Of a stretch of DNA of 64,000 bases, positions 62,561 through 64,000 are shown in pieces. The stretch's first letter is position 1; each line of letters begins with the position of its first letter. A model generated the notes under the pieces. That model saw only the letters and a list, made by a program, of their open reading frames with translations. It did no database searches and had not been told where the DNA came from. The stretch lies in contig JBLDXI010000024.1 of the NCBI GenBank assembly GCA_047495785.1, positions 3,162,001 through 3,226,000 on the forward strand, written 5' to 3'. The position numbers and the translations under genes were made by a program. This stretch comes from Lepidodermella squamata. Taxonomy: Eukaryota; Gastrotricha.

Positions 62561-64000
62561 ATGGGATCGTCATCTTCCAAAGAAAGATGGTGAGTAGTTT
62601 GATTCGAATTTGATTATATTTAATTTGAATCTCTTATTTAGGGTTTTTCCGATAAAAGAAGCCGTGCGGCAAGTTGTTCCTCCCGAGGAATACGCCGATC
62701 AAGACGATTTACAGGACGTTCTCGATGATGAACTCGCAACGGTTCGAGCTATCGAATTCGCCGAGTCTAACAACGGCGAGAAACTGCCGCCTGGTGAAAA
62801 GCCGAAACAGCCCATAAAAACATCCAAAACAACACTCAAATTCTACAAGTTTTTCTCGTCAGTTTTCAGCTATCATCATGCAGCCAAAATTTTAACGAAA
62901 TTCTGGTTTATTTCAGAGACTGGCTGCCTCGATTAGCCTACGGACCGGCAGTTGCGTTGTTGATGATCAATACTTTCTTACCTGGAATAGGTAGGTTTTC
63001 ATCTCAAAAAAAAAGTTGATTTAAAATGTGGGAAATTCGGCTAACAATTAAAAAAATTTAATTGAAATCTTTGGAATTTGTTTATGATTTTTCGAAAAAT
63101 TAAATTTGTCTTCAATATTCATTCAAAATAATTTTCAATTTTTATTTAATTATTTTAATTATTAAGTTTTTTAATTTTAGGTACCATGCTATTTTCGTTC
63201 AAGTGGTTTTCGGCCGAGGATTTTATTATACCGACGACAAGGTCACAACGCAGCGCCATTGTGTTGACCTGCCTGCTTTATGGGGTCATGCAGCTGCTTT
63301 TGGCACCTTTCCTATTCGGTTGGGTATGGTCAATCGTCACCGGCATCCTCGCAATCCAACAAGCTAAATGTAAATTTGAACTTCGGAGAGTTTCGAAAAT
63401 TTCAAAATTTTTAAATTTATTTCCATCAATTTCTATGAATTTATACGAATTAAATTTTTGGTCGCTCAGCCTCCTAATTAAAATTCGTTGGAATTTTTTT
63501 AATTTCGTAAAATTCTCCAATTTTTGTAATTTTGAGGCTCTTGGTAAGTTTGAGAAGTTTCCTACTACAACGTTTTTTTCATGAATCACAGCGTGAGCTA
63601 CCTGCACTTTATTTCGGGCAAAAACTACTAAGCAACACAGACTTATGATTCATTATTTTTTATGGTTTTTTTATTTACTTTCAGGGGTCTCTCTCACCGA
63701 GTCCTATTCAAGCGTCATTGAACAGCGCATGAAAGAGATGATGAACGAGCGGACGCAGGCGGCGCGCGCTCAAGGCCGCCTCATTCACTCTGGCCCGCTG
63801 AGCGACATATCTAGACCATCGACATCAAATCAGCATTCAGCCACCATTCGACGCCCCGTAATTGAACAACCGCTGCCGAGTAACCAAGGACGCGCCAACC
63901 TGCCAGAACAAGTGCCCTATGCCGAGCCAGCATCGCCAACAAAGCCCACGCCGCCCCCTCGACCGAAACCGCCCAATGTCGAGATGACGAATAACTTTGT
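62561..64000 (+). CDS. SPEC3/Stum-family membrane protein, copy 3 (3' truncated by window)
   Basis: Exons 62561-62589, 62642-62857, 62917-62990, 63181-63369 and 63685 onward to the window edge; all junctions keep the frame. The N-terminus MGSSSSKE fits an N-myristoylation site. Core: YKFFSDWLPRLAYG, INTFLPGIGTMLFSFKW, GVMQLLLAPFLFGWVWSIVTG, LAIQQAK, matching copies 1 and 2. The tail begins WVSLTESYSSVIEQRMKEMM and becomes Pro/Arg/Ser rich, continuing past base 64000. It has one more intron than copy 2, inside the PGIG/T motif. Two-pass membrane protein; role inferred from the Stum/SPEC3 family. Confidence 0.75.

Overview
This window is animal nuclear DNA. Nearly every gene is a metazoan signalling or membrane protein split by short introns (about 45-80 bp, GT...TTTCAG type), and AATAAA signals follow several stop codons. 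I see no bacterial operons, rRNA, tRNA or CRISPR. The compact layout, short introns and lineage-specific tandem gene families suggest a small-genome invertebrate. A tardigrade- or nematode-like ecdysozoan is possible, but I cannot place the phylum from sequence alone. Gene models were built by hand from splice sites and reading frame; every complete multi-exon model given here closes in frame.

Layout. 0-9 kb: three tandem intronless GABA-B-type class C receptor genes, the first cut by the window edge. 10.5-17.3 kb: a ten-exon AMPA-type glutamate receptor, with an aldo-keto reductase gene nested in one intron and an inverted-repeat transposon-like element in another. 17.8-30.5 kb: four tandem phospholipase C-delta genes. 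31-33.5 kb: a fourth, divergent GABA-B-like receptor. 33.5-38.4 kb: three ankyrin/SOCS-box-like genes on the minus strand, one frameshifted, with a tandem segmental duplication that also carried the tail of the receptor gene. 39.5-41.9 kb: a nuclear receptor with two zinc-finger modules. 42.5-43.9 kb: a small Cys-loop channel. 44.6-45.6 kb: a second aldo-keto reductase. 46.6-55.5 kb: two tandem prominin-like genes. 56.1-58.6 kb: a predicted fusion of an L-type (ERGIC-53/VIP36-like) lectin domain, a mucin-like linker and a complete Cys-loop ion channel. 59-64 kb: three SPEC3/Stum-family membrane proteins, the last running off the window.

The genes share a sensory/neuronal theme: glutamate-gated and other ligand-gated channels, GABA-B-like receptors, PLC-delta for phosphoinositide/Ca2+ signalling, and prominin and SPEC3/Stum proteins that in other animals belong to ciliary, microvillar or mechanosensory membranes. 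They are not an operon and I do not claim co-regulation.

The most unusual items are the lectin-channel fusion, the two-module nuclear receptor, the genome-encoded Arg at the AMPA receptor Q/R site, the nested reductase gene, and a family of inverted arrays built from the degenerate word GACNNNNCNGC at three places.
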